This document shows, in pieces, positions 1 through 5,264 of a stretch of 5,420 nt of DNA. A program made the translations under genes and the position numbers. The DNA comes from Firmicutes bacterium UBA1065 (GTDB taxonomy: Bacteria > Bacillota > Clostridia > Tissierellales > Sedimentibacteraceae): contig DCDC01000179.1 in the NCBI GenBank assembly GCA_002316225.1, positions 1 to 5,420 on the forward strand. The letters are read 5' to 3'. Within the stretch, counting starts at the first letter, position 1. Each line of letters opens with the position of its first letter. The notes below the pieces were generated by a model. The model worked only from the letters and a program-made list of their open reading frames with translations, was not told the origin of the DNA and searched no databases.

Positions 1-13
1 CTTTTTGAGCCGA

Positions 14-47
14 TAGATACTTAGGGCTAAAGCCCTCAGGATGACAC
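14..47. repeat. Imperfect palindromic intergenic repeat (partial or degenerate copy)
   Basis: The centre is AGGGCT-AA-AGCCCT at 23-36, a perfect 6-bp inverted repeat. With mismatches the arms extend outward to about 13 bp on each side, and the copy ends in CAGGATGACAC. The wording GGGCTAAAGCCCTCAGGATGACA resembles short mobile-looking intergenic repeats that I recall from Firmicutes genomes, which end in CTCAGAATGACA. That family link is from memory and unverified. An 8-base direct repeat, ATGACACT, occurs at 41-48 and again at 66-73. No gene is visible in 1-169. Confidence 0.4.
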
Positions 48-111
48 TATATGGTGTTCATAGCAATGACACTTGACGCTTCCATAAAAGCGCGAAAAAC
101 TGAAAATTTTG

Positions 112-140
112 TTGAATTTTGAATGTACATATAATATAAT
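112..140 (+). promoter_or_regulatory. Sigma-A-type promoter of the pilus operon
   Basis: A -35 hexamer TTGAAT (112-117) is followed after exactly 17 bases by a perfect -10 TATAAT (135-140). A second, overlapping TATAAT lies at 130-135, but I see no -35 at the right distance for it. The start of transcription would fall near 147, giving a leader of about 23 bases with no room for a riboswitch. The promoter lies downstream of the palindromic repeat and directly ahead of the first gene, so the six genes probably form their own transcription unit. Confidence 0.75.
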
Positions 141-169
141 TATTAAAAAATCAAAGGTGTGAGGTTATT

Positions 170-1225
170 ATGGAAAAACCGGTAGAAAAAAAGTTGTCAT
201 CCTCTGAATTATCTTTTTTCTGCACACAGATTGCAATGATGCTCAAGTCCGGAATGCTTATCAAAGACGGCATTGACTGGATGTATGATGATATTGAAGA
301 AGGCAATGTAAAAAACGCTCTATATTACATAAAAAGCAAGTTGTCCGAAAAGGTTCCCCTTCATGAGGCCATGAAAAGCTCCGGTTATTTTCCTTCATAT
401 ATAGTGAATATGACCCAGATCGGGAATGCAACCGGCAAGCTTGAAGATGTTATGAGCTCCTTGTCCTTATATTATGAAAGGGAAAACTACCTGAAAGGAA
501 AGCTCCGAAATTCTGTTTTTTACCCTGCCATGCTTTTTGTTATGATGTCTTTTGTTATTATCTTATTGGTGACCAAAATCTTCCCCATTTTCGAAGGAAT
601 GCTGGAAGAGCTTGGTGCTTCTGCAACTGATTCGTCTGTTGCGGTATCCTTCTCAAGAGGCATAATGGCCGGAAGGATAGCCATGGTTTCGGTCCTGGCT
701 ATAATGGCGGTTTTTGCTGTTCTATATGTTTTAAATAAAAGCGAAAAGGGTAAAAAGACCATCAATAAGTTTTTAAGCTCTTTTTCCATAACCAAAAAAA
801 TTATGGAAAAAGTTACGGCATACAGGTTTGCATCGGCCATGTCCCTGCTGTTAAGCAGCGGCATGAATGTGGATTCTTCCATTGATATGCTTTTGGACAT
901 AGTGGAAGATCCGATTCTTAAGGAAAAAATCCTATCCTGCAGGGACTCGATGAAAGCGGGAGTCAGTTTCCTGGATTCGGTCAATAAGTTGGCTCTTTTC
1001 AACGGCATGCACATGCAGATGCTCAAAATGGGACAGAGGGTCGGCGAAATGGATCTTATCATGAACAAGCTTGCCAATATTTACGAAGATGAATCAGAGC
1101 AAGCCATCAACAACACGGTTTCCTTGGTTGAACCTGTCTTAGTGGGTGTTTTATCCGTTATAATCGGTCTCATACTGATTTCGGTAATGCTCCCCCTGAT
1201 GAACATAATGTCCTCAATCGGGTAG
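170..1225 (+). CDS. pilC: PilC/GspF-family inner-membrane platform protein
   Basis: This is the integral membrane platform protein of a type IV pilus or type II secretion-like machine, where cytoplasmic ATPases meet the pilin-assembly site. It shows the duplicated architecture of the T2SSF family (PF00482). The first cytoplasmic domain spans about residues 15-118 (FCTQIAMMLKSGM, and MTQIGNATGKLEDV around 81-94). Membrane segments follow at about 119-140 and 169-188. The second domain spans about 217-318 (YRFASAMSLLLSSGM, and MLKMGQRVGEMD around 284-295), and a last membrane segment lies at about 319-346. At 351 residues it is shorter than typical PilC (about 400), mainly because the N-terminal cytoplasmic extension is nearly absent. 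The ATG at 170 follows AAGGTGTGAGG at a good distance. It is the first gene of the operon; the next gene begins 17 bases later. PilC and GspF cannot be separated by sequence alone; pilT in the same operon favours PilC. Confidence 0.92.
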   Translation: MEKPVEKKLSSSELSFFCTQIAMMLKSGMLIKDGIDWMYDDIEEGNVKNALYYIKSKLSEKVPLHEAMKSSGYFPSYIVNMTQIGNATGKLEDVMSSLSLYYERENYLKGKLRNSVFYPAMLFVMMSFVIILLVTKIFPIFEGMLEELGASATDSSVAVSFSRGIMAGRIAMVSVLAIMAVFAVLYVLNKSEKGKKTINKFLSSFSITKKIMEKVTAYRFASAMSLLLSSGMNVDSSIDMLLDIVEDPILKEKILSCRDSMKAGVSFLDSVNKLALFNGMHMQMLKMGQRVGEMDLIMNKLANIYEDESEQAINNTVSLVEPVLVGVLSVIIGLILISVMLPLMNIMSSIG

Positions 1226-1228
1226 ATG

Positions 1229-1234
1229 AAAGGA
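1229..1234 (+). promoter_or_regulatory. Ribosome binding site deciding a GTG start
   Basis: AAAGGA lies 8 bases before the GTG at 1243. The two nearby ATG codons (1226 and 1235) are in other frames, so GTG is the best start for the 100-residue gene. Confidence 0.6.
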
Positions 1235-1242
1235 ATGATAGG

Positions 1243-1545
1243 GTGAAAAGGGATTTTAAGATTATTTCCGTCCTTATTGTAATACTGCTTATTGTGTATA
1301 TGTACATCGCCGTTGATAATGCTCATAAAAGGAGCGACAAGGAAGGCTATAAAATTTTATCGGACGCGATTATAAGGAGTGCCGTTCAGTGCTATGCCAT
1401 TGAAGGTTTTTATCCTCCAAACATAGAATACCTGGAAAACAACTACGGTTTGCTGGTGGACCACGATAAATATTTTGTAAGCTACAGTGTCTTTGCCTCC
1501 AACATAGTTCCGGAGGTGGAGGTGTTCCTTAAAAATGCCCGGTAA
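1243..1545 (+). CDS. Small membrane-anchored pilin/pseudopilin-like protein
   Basis: This 100-residue protein has a short basic N terminus (MKRDFK), one hydrophobic segment at about residues 7-24, and a small extracytoplasmic domain. Residues 47-70 read like the region after the N-terminal helix in GspG-type pseudopilins: an AVQCYAIEG stretch, then FYPP and a YLENNYG segment, resembling the family pattern of A..CY...G.YP.....L...YG. No prepilin cleavage motif (Gly followed by a hydrophobic stretch with Glu at +5) is present, so it may stay as a single-pass membrane protein rather than being processed. The start is GTG with AAAGGA upstream. Its position between pilC and three similarly sized membrane proteins suggests a minor component or scaffold of the filament machine. 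The specific function is unknown; the pilin relation is inference from pattern and context. Confidence 0.75.
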   Translation: MKRDFKIISVLIVILLIVYMYIAVDNAHKRSDKEGYKILSDAIIRSAVQCYAIEGFYPPNIEYLENNYGLLVDHDKYFVSYSVFASNIVPEVEVFLKNAR

Positions 1546-1560
1546 CAGGAAGGAAGAAAT

Positions 1561-2040
1561 ATGGAAAAGCAGAACCAGTTTCCTTTTATATTAATAATGC
1601 TTCTCTACCTTATTATTGTCATATTGTCTGTTTTGATAATCTTTTTGGGTAAAAACATATATGATAATATCAATGAAGAGAGAAATACCAATTATAATCT
1701 GCGGGTTTCCCTGTCCTACATAGCTAACAAGATAAGGCAGTCCGACAAAAGCGGGTCTGTTGAAATAAAACAGGTAAACGGAGAAAATGCCCTTGTTTTG
1801 AATGAAGAGTACGACGATGAACAATACCAAACCTGGATATACTTTTACGAGGGCGGAATATATGAAATGTTTACCGATTCCGAAAACACCTTTGATTTGT
1901 CGGACGGGATGAAGTTGGTGGATGCGGATGTTTTTAACATTGAAAAAGTCAGGGACGATTTGTATAGATTTTATGCAGCAAGCAATGAAAAAAGTTCGGA
2001 GCTTTATTTATCCATCTATTCAAAGGTGGTGACTCCATGA
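1561..2040 (+). CDS. DUF4860-like single-pass membrane protein, probable minor pilin
   Basis: This 159-residue protein has one strong hydrophobic segment (about residues 8-29) and then an amphipathic helical stretch (about 33-62, with NLRVSLSYIANKIRQSD). The remainder looks beta-rich (VEIKQ, ALVL, QTWIYFYEGGIYEMF, ELYLSIYSKV). The layout and the LSYIANKIRQSD wording recall the DUF4860 family that sits beside pilus or type II secretion genes in Clostridia; I assign this from memory and could not run a profile search. The order of helix, then variable beta domain, is that of PilW/GspJ-like minor pilins, but no Gly/Glu+5 processing site is seen. The ATG at 1561 follows AAGGAAG, and the stop overlaps the next start (ATGA), which implies translational coupling. 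Confidence 0.75.
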   Translation: MEKQNQFPFILIMLLYLIIVILSVLIIFLGKNIYDNINEERNTNYNLRVSLSYIANKIRQSDKSGSVEIKQVNGENALVLNEEYDDEQYQTWIYFYEGGIYEMFTDSENTFDLSDGMKLVDADVFNIEKVRDDLYRFYAASNEKSSELYLSIYSKVVTP

Positions 2041-2519
2041 ACAAGATATCGCTCAATTCAAAGGTTTCACTGCTTGAAATCATCTTTTCGGTCATAATAT
2101 TTGCCGCAGCCGGAATCATTATGCTCAACTGTTTCGGCATTGCAAGGTTTACCCAGATAAGGGCCAACGACAAGGCGGCAGCCGGGGCTATCATCCAATC
2201 GGATATTGAAATTATCAAGTCATTGAAAAACCCAACCGAAATGCATGAATTCTTAGATGATTCCTATGATGATAAAAGCTCAGACAACCCCATCACATAT
2301 ACCAAGTATTTCGATGAAAAGTGGGTCCAAGGAAGGGGTAAGGACTATACCGTAACCATTTCAGTGGAAGAGGAAAATATAAATTTCGGGGTTTTGGTAA
2401 GCATAAGTATTTCCGCAAAAAAGACCAAACCCTATCCTTTTATCAAAAAAGGCGGACAGGATGTATATTTGGTGGAAAGCAAGAAGTTTTTCCCCTTAAC
2501 CGGAGGTGCCTATGAATAG
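2037..2519 (+). CDS. Type IV pilin-like protein with atypical leader
   Basis: This 160-residue protein is the one in the operon most like a true prepilin. A short polar leader (residues 1-9, MNKISLNSK) precedes VSLLEIIFSVIIFAAAG, a hydrophobic helix at about 10-32 with a glutamate (E14) in the place of the conserved Glu+5. Counting back from E14 puts the cleavage between K9 and V10, so the usual Gly at -1 is replaced by Lys. A polar domain follows, with a helical part (about 42-64) and beta-like strands (YTVTISVEE, FGVLVSISISAKK). The order resembles PilV/GspI-type minor pilins. The start overlaps the previous stop by 4 bases and follows AAAGGTGGTGA, a nearly perfect Shine-Dalgarno match. Whether prepilin peptidase processes it is uncertain. 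Confidence 0.78.
   Translation: MNKISLNSKVSLLEIIFSVIIFAAAGIIMLNCFGIARFTQIRANDKAAAGAIIQSDIEIIKSLKNPTEMHEFLDDSYDDKSSDNPITYTKYFDEKWVQGRGKDYTVTISVEEENINFGVLVSISISAKKTKPYPFIKKGGQDVYLVESKKFFPLTGGAYE
2502..2506 (+). promoter_or_regulatory. Ribosome binding site deciding the start at 2512
   Basis: GGAGG at 2502-2506 lies 5 bases before the ATG at 2512. An in-frame GTG at 2506 begins inside this Shine-Dalgarno site and is therefore an unlikely start. Confidence 0.75.
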
Positions 2520-2979
2520 AAGGACCAATGTTTCGGTAGGAATGGGCGGAACCCTTGTGGTAATAGTGTTCGTAGTTTTGTGTCTCATGATTTTTGCTGC
2601 CTTGTCATTTACAACAGCTTATTCGGATTTGAAGCTTTCCAATAAAGCTCAGGAAATCACTGCGGATTATTACTATATTCACGGCAAAGCGGAAGAAAAA
2701 TTGGCGGAAATAAGCGAAGTCTTGCATGGCCTTGACGCAGTCGGGGATAAAACAGCCATATTCAGAAAATTGTCTCATATAGACGGTGTCCAGGTAGATG
2801 AAGAGAATTCAAAGGTAAGCTATGAATCAACCGGCCAAAAGAACCAAAAAATTAGCGTAACTTTAAATATAGTATATGAAGACAGGGTTTACTATGAAAT
2901 TGAAAGCTGGAATTTATCAAATATAGAACTGCCTGTTTATGAAGACCAAATAATTGAATTGTGGGAAGGAATAGAATGA
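2512..2979 (+). CDS. Single-pass membrane protein, PilX/GspK-like minor pilin candidate
   Basis: This 155-residue protein has a basic N terminus (MNRRTNVSVGMGG), one hydrophobic segment (about residues 13-33) and a helical stretch (about 36-72, rich in Lys, Glu and Ala, with NKAQEITADYYYIHGKAEEKL). A beta-like C-terminal part follows (KISVTLNIVYE, VYYEIESWNL). A glycine-containing junction, SVGMGG, sits just before the hydrophobic stretch as in prepilins, but there is no glutamate at +5. GspK/PilX-type tip pseudopilins are known to lack that glutamate, so this is the most reasonable comparison, though it is inference. The gene overlaps the preceding one by 8 bases, and its stop overlaps the pilT start. 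I recall similar proteins in clostridial pilus operons but know of no assigned function. Confidence 0.75.
   Translation: MNRRTNVSVGMGGTLVVIVFVVLCLMIFAALSFTTAYSDLKLSNKAQEITADYYYIHGKAEEKLAEISEVLHGLDAVGDKTAIFRKLSHIDGVQVDEENSKVSYESTGQKNQKISVTLNIVYEDRVYYEIESWNLSNIELPVYEDQIIELWEGIE
2963..2970 (+). promoter_or_regulatory. Ribosome binding site of pilT
   Basis: GGGAAGGA lies 5 bases before the ATG at 2976 and 8 bases before the adjacent ATG at 2979. Either Met can be the start. An in-frame GTG at 2961 lies upstream of the site and is rejected. Confidence 0.65.
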
Positions 2980-4037
2980 TGGAAATAATGGATGTTTTTA
3001 AAAGGGCTATAGAAAAAAAAGCTTCAGATATTTTTATAATCGCAGGCAGACCCGTAAGCTTTAAGATTTTAGGGGATATTGTAACCTTTGAAGATGAAAT
3101 CCTCACTGCTGACGATACATACAAAATTATAAAGGATATATTCAGGATTGCTGATGAAAAGGATTTGAGCATCCTGGAAACAAAAGGAGATGTGGATTTT
3201 TCCTTTTCCCTGTCCGGGCTTGGCAGGTTCAGGGTGAGCGCCTACAAGCAGCGCAATTCTTATGCTGCCGTGATAAGAGTTGTGTTTTTTGATCTTCCGG
3301 ACCCAGAGAAACTGGGCATACCTGACGTCGTAATGAACTTATACAAAAAAACCAAGGGACTGATTCTTATTACCGGCCCTGCGGGCAGCGGCAAATCAAC
3401 TACCCTGGCATGCATAATCGACAAGATAAACATGGAAAGAAACTGTCATATAATGACTTTTGAGGACCCGATAGAATTTATTCACAGGCACAAAAAGTCT
3501 ATAGTAAGTCAAAGGGAAATAAACACGGATACGGAAAGCTATGTCTCTTGCCTTCGTTCTGCCTTGAGACAAGCCCCTGATGTTTTATTGATAGGTGAAA
3601 TGAGGGATCTGGAAACCATCGAAATAGCCTTGACAGCCGCAGAAACCGGCCACTTGGTTTTATCAACCCTCCATACCACCGGTGCTGCCAATACCATCGA
3701 CAGGATAATCGATGTCTTTCCTTCCAACCAGCAGCAGCAGGTAAGGATTCAGCTTTCCATGCAGCTCCAGGCTGTCATATCCCAGCATCTCATCCCCTCC
3801 CCTGTCCTGGGCAGGGTTGCAGCTTTCGAGATCATGCTTACAAATAATGCGGTGGCTAATCTGATAAGGGAGTCCAAGGTTCACCAGCTCAACAGCATTA
3901 TTTATTCTTCGGAGTATATGGGGATGAAGGCCATGGATGCAAGTATACTGGAACTATATCAAAAAGGTCTTATTACAAGGGAAAATGCCTTGTTATACGC
4001 AACGGAGCCGGATTCGCTGATAAAATATCTCCAATGA
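2976..4037 (+). CDS. pilT: PilT-type hexameric ATPase (pilus retraction motor)
   Basis: This cytoplasmic secretion-family ATPase, 353 residues and the normal PilT length, would power filament retraction by engaging PilC. The N-terminal domain (about 1-105) begins with the family-type ASDIFIIAGRP. The motor domain carries Walker A GPAGSGKST (134-142, K140), the Asp box EDPIE (163-167), Walker B DVLLIGEMRD (202-211, E208), and the His box with H226 (GHLVLSTLHTT) and H233. GEMRD is the PilT-style form; assembly ATPases usually read GEIRD. The C-terminal retraction motif, normally AIRNLIRE, reads AVANLIRE (292-299), so its first arginine is replaced by alanine. The start overlaps the upstream stop (ATGA). 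No second ATPase of the PilB/GspE type lies in the window, so this is either the retraction partner of a distant PilB or the only motor of a reduced system. Confidence 0.95.
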   Translation: MMEIMDVFKRAIEKKASDIFIIAGRPVSFKILGDIVTFEDEILTADDTYKIIKDIFRIADEKDLSILETKGDVDFSFSLSGLGRFRVSAYKQRNSYAAVIRVVFFDLPDPEKLGIPDVVMNLYKKTKGLILITGPAGSGKSTTLACIIDKINMERNCHIMTFEDPIEFIHRHKKSIVSQREINTDTESYVSCLRSALRQAPDVLLIGEMRDLETIEIALTAAETGHLVLSTLHTTGAANTIDRIIDVFPSNQQQQVRIQLSMQLQAVISQHLIPSPVLGRVAAFEIMLTNNAVANLIRESKVHQLNSIIYSSEYMGMKAMDASILELYQKGLITRENALLYATEPDSLIKYLQ

Positions 4038-4040
4038 CAA

Positions 4041-4073
4041 CTAAAAAATGACCCGACGGGGGTCATTTTTTAG
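4041..4073. terminator. Bidirectional intrinsic terminator between convergent genes
   Basis: A perfect 14-bp stem (4041-4054 with 4060-4073) closes a GACGG loop. Each strand has an A-run on the upstream side and a T-run of six on the downstream side within the stem (ATGACCC...GGGTCATTTTTT), so it can stop transcripts from pilT on the plus strand and from the transglutaminase gene on the minus strand. Confidence 0.9.
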
Positions 4074-4096
4074 TGGAGAGGAGACTATTATTATTA

Positions 4097-4975
4097 TCAG
4101 TACTCGAATTGCTTAGTATAATATTTGCTGTCAATCAACTTATTGGTGTATTCCATTACTCTGGGACTGTTGGACTGCTTGCCGGATGAAGCAATGGTAC
4201 TGTCCATAAGCTTCCACTCATATCCGTCAAAATACATTTCATTTAATTTTATCCACCCTGTTTCATCGGTATACACTTCGTTCCATGCATGAAATACATT
4301 TAATTTTGAAGAATAACCCGTTACCAGCTTTGCCGGTATATCCAGGGACCTTAGCATAGCAGCCATTAAGGAAGCATAATCAAAGCAAATGCCCTTATTG
4401 CTATTGAGTATATCATCCACAACCGGCAGGTATCCTGATTTTACGGTTTTGGCCTTTTCAGTGTCATACTTGATATTGGTGATTATATACTCGTAAATGA
4501 CATCCACCTTTTCCAAGTCATTGGTCAAACCTTGGGTCATTTCGGCAGCCTTTTTAACTGCTTCTGATGTATCCGAATAATTAACCAGTTGATTAGGTAC
4601 TAAAAATGGTGCTTTGACATCCTTCAGCTTAACGTTTATGGTGACCGTTTGTTTGGCTGCGTATTTGTCCCCGCTGATGTTTTCAAATACCCTGATTTTG
4701 TATTTGCCGTCCCCCATCTGAAGCGGGTATACGTCATATTCGCCCTTCTTGTTTAAGTCGTATGTATATACACCCTTGTCTTTTTCTATCATCACTTTTA
4801 ATTTTTTTGTCGTTTCTTTTAAGTACCTTACTTTAATGTAGCCGTCTTCGGAATGTGATGCGTCAATTTCCGATTTGGTACCCTTATATATGTTATCTGC
4901 CCCATAGCACAAGGTGTATGAAACAATAAATAACAATATCATTATTATCAGTGTAATCTTTTTAATATTTTTCAT
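4097..4975 (-). CDS. Secreted transglutaminase-like (papain-fold) protein
   Basis: This 292-residue exported protein has a transglutaminase core. A signal peptide covers about residues 1-25: basic KNIKK, hydrophobic core to Y20, likely cleavage near CYG-A. There is no lipobox, because Leu precedes the Cys. A beta-rich, probably Ig-like region follows (about 45-118). The core carries C197 in the context GICFDYASLMAAML, H229 in FHAWNEVY and D258 in LMDST, a complete Cys-His-Asp triad in standard spacing and order. Such domains in bacteria act as cysteine proteases, amidases or crosslinking enzymes, so the substrate cannot be read from sequence; a cell-surface or wall target is likely. AAAAGGGG precedes the ATG by 7 bases. 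The gene is monocistronic here, convergent with the pilus operon, and its leader carries a c-di-GMP-type riboswitch and terminator. There is no anchoring motif at the C terminus. Confidence 0.9.
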   Translation of the reverse strand: MKNIKKITLIIMILLFIVSYTLCYGADNIYKGTKSEIDASHSEDGYIKVRYLKETTKKLKVMIEKDKGVYTYDLNKKGEYDVYPLQMGDGKYKIRVFENISGDKYAAKQTVTINVKLKDVKAPFLVPNQLVNYSDTSEAVKKAAEMTQGLTNDLEKVDVIYEYIITNIKYDTEKAKTVKSGYLPVVDDILNSNKGICFDYASLMAAMLRSLDIPAKLVTGYSSKLNVFHAWNEVYTDETGWIKLNEMYFDGYEWKLMDSTIASSGKQSNSPRVMEYTNKLIDSKYYTKQFEY

Positions 4976-4993
4976 TGTTTATCCCCTTTTCTT

Positions 4994-5023
4994 AAATAAA
5001 AAACTTTGCTGAAAACAGCAAAG
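4994..5023 (-). terminator. Riboswitch expression-platform terminator
   Basis: On the minus strand CTTTGCTG-TTTT-CAGCAAAG forms a perfect 8-bp hairpin (5023-5016 with 5011-5004), followed directly by six U and then AUUU. It sits about 30 bases after the aptamer and immediately before the Shine-Dalgarno site (4983-4990) of the transglutaminase gene. It can therefore act only as a conditional attenuator, not as the end of another gene. Its 5' arm contains GCUUUGC (5024-5018), which could instead pair with GCAAAGC in the aptamer. Confidence 0.85.
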
Positions 5024-5036
5024 CAAGCATCAATAT

Positions 5037-5054
5037 GAATGTACCTTACGGTAC
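5037..5054 (-). other. GNRA-capped hairpin after the aptamer
   Basis: On the minus strand UGUACC-GUAA-GGUACA is a perfect 6-bp stem with a GUAA tetraloop, sitting between the aptamer and the terminator. It may be a spacer element of the expression platform. The DNA is nearly palindromic here, so a different role cannot be excluded. Confidence 0.6.
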
Positions 5055-5130
5055 AGCAACTGGCTGTCATGCCGCTTTGCGGTTTAGACCCTATAGCTTT
5101 GCGCCATTTTCTTTAGAAAATTTTGCCCTT
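5053..5130 (-). ncRNA. Cyclic-di-GMP-I (GEMM-I) riboswitch aptamer
   Basis: The minus-strand order matches the GEMM-I consensus element by element. AAGGGCAAA (5130-5122) is followed by P2, AUUUUC-UAAA-GAAAAU (5121-5106), then GGCGCAAAGC (5105-5096). P3 follows, containing UAUAGGGUCUAAACC and a CCGC-AAA-GCGG tip, and then GACAGCCAGUUGC (5068-5056), which closes P1 (GGCAA with UUGCU). The base aligned to G20 of the Vibrio Vc2 aptamer is G (5127), as in c-di-GMP rather than the usual cGAMP variants, and the stacking A47 is present (5100). Two features deviate: the base aligned to C92 is U (5055), and the P2 loop is UAAA rather than GNRA. The aptamer precedes a terminator and a secreted enzyme gene. 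Confidence 0.88.
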
Positions 5131-5142
5131 ATATTTAATAAG

Positions 5143-5171
5143 AATATATCATAAAAAATTATGATTGTCAA
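5143..5171 (-). promoter_or_regulatory. Proximal promoter of the riboswitch-transglutaminase unit
   Basis: On the minus strand a perfect -35 TTGACA (5171-5166) is followed after 17 bases by TATATT (5148-5143), with an extended -10 TG one base upstream (TGATATATT). Transcription should start near 5136-5137, only about 6 bases before the AAGGGC of the aptamer. The 17-base spacer is occupied by an inverted repeat, and the -35 is overlapped by a second one. Confidence 0.82.
5148..5165. repeat. Inverted repeat filling the promoter spacer
   Basis: ATCATAA-AAAA-TTATGAT is a perfect dyad with 7-bp arms. It lies exactly between the -35 and -10 of the proximal promoter. It is AT-rich, so chance is possible, but its position suits an operator. 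Confidence 0.5.
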
Positions 5172-5184
5172 AGAAAATTTGACA
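5166..5184. promoter_or_regulatory. Candidate operator: 19-bp inverted repeat over the -35
   Basis: TGTCAAA-GAAAA-TTTGACA is a perfect dyad with 7-bp arms. One arm contains the -35 hexamer of the proximal promoter, so a bound dimeric protein would block RNA polymerase. It abuts the spacer dyad with no gap. The cognate regulator is unknown. Confidence 0.5.
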
Positions 5185-5264
5185 TTTTTTTCTATTTATT
5201 GATTTTATTCAATATTTAGTTTACTTCTTTAAGTTATAGCTTCTTCTTTTTCAAATCATGTTTT

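Noticed and set aside
20..48. Second GEMM-like riboswitch ahead of pilC (TAGGGCTAA...ATGACA)
   Set aside because: Only a short resemblance to the P3 region; there is no GCAAAGC core or P2 hairpin, and it lies upstream of the predicted transcription start.
73..101. TTGACG as a -35 element
   Set aside because: The sequence 17 bases on (AAAACT) is a poor -10; the 112-140 pair is far better.
520..1077. Minus-strand 185-codon open frame inside pilC
   Set aside because: It is antisense to a well-supported gene, shows no recognisable domain and has no ribosome binding site that I can see.
2506..2511. Upstream GTG start for the 155-residue protein (two residues longer)
   Set aside because: The GTG lies inside the GGAGG ribosome binding site; the ATG at 2512 has correct spacing.
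2961..2975. Upstream GTG start for PilT (five residues longer)
   Set aside because: It precedes the GGGAAGGA Shine-Dalgarno site, and PilT proteins normally start close to the ATG pair at 2976/2979.
2852..3172. Minus-strand open frame across the pilT start
   Set aside because: Antisense shadow of pilT and the preceding gene; no independent support.
4901..4975. Lipoprotein signal in the transglutaminase-like protein
   Set aside because: The residue before C23 is Leu, and the lipobox requires a small residue there; ordinary signal peptidase cleavage near residue 25 fits better.
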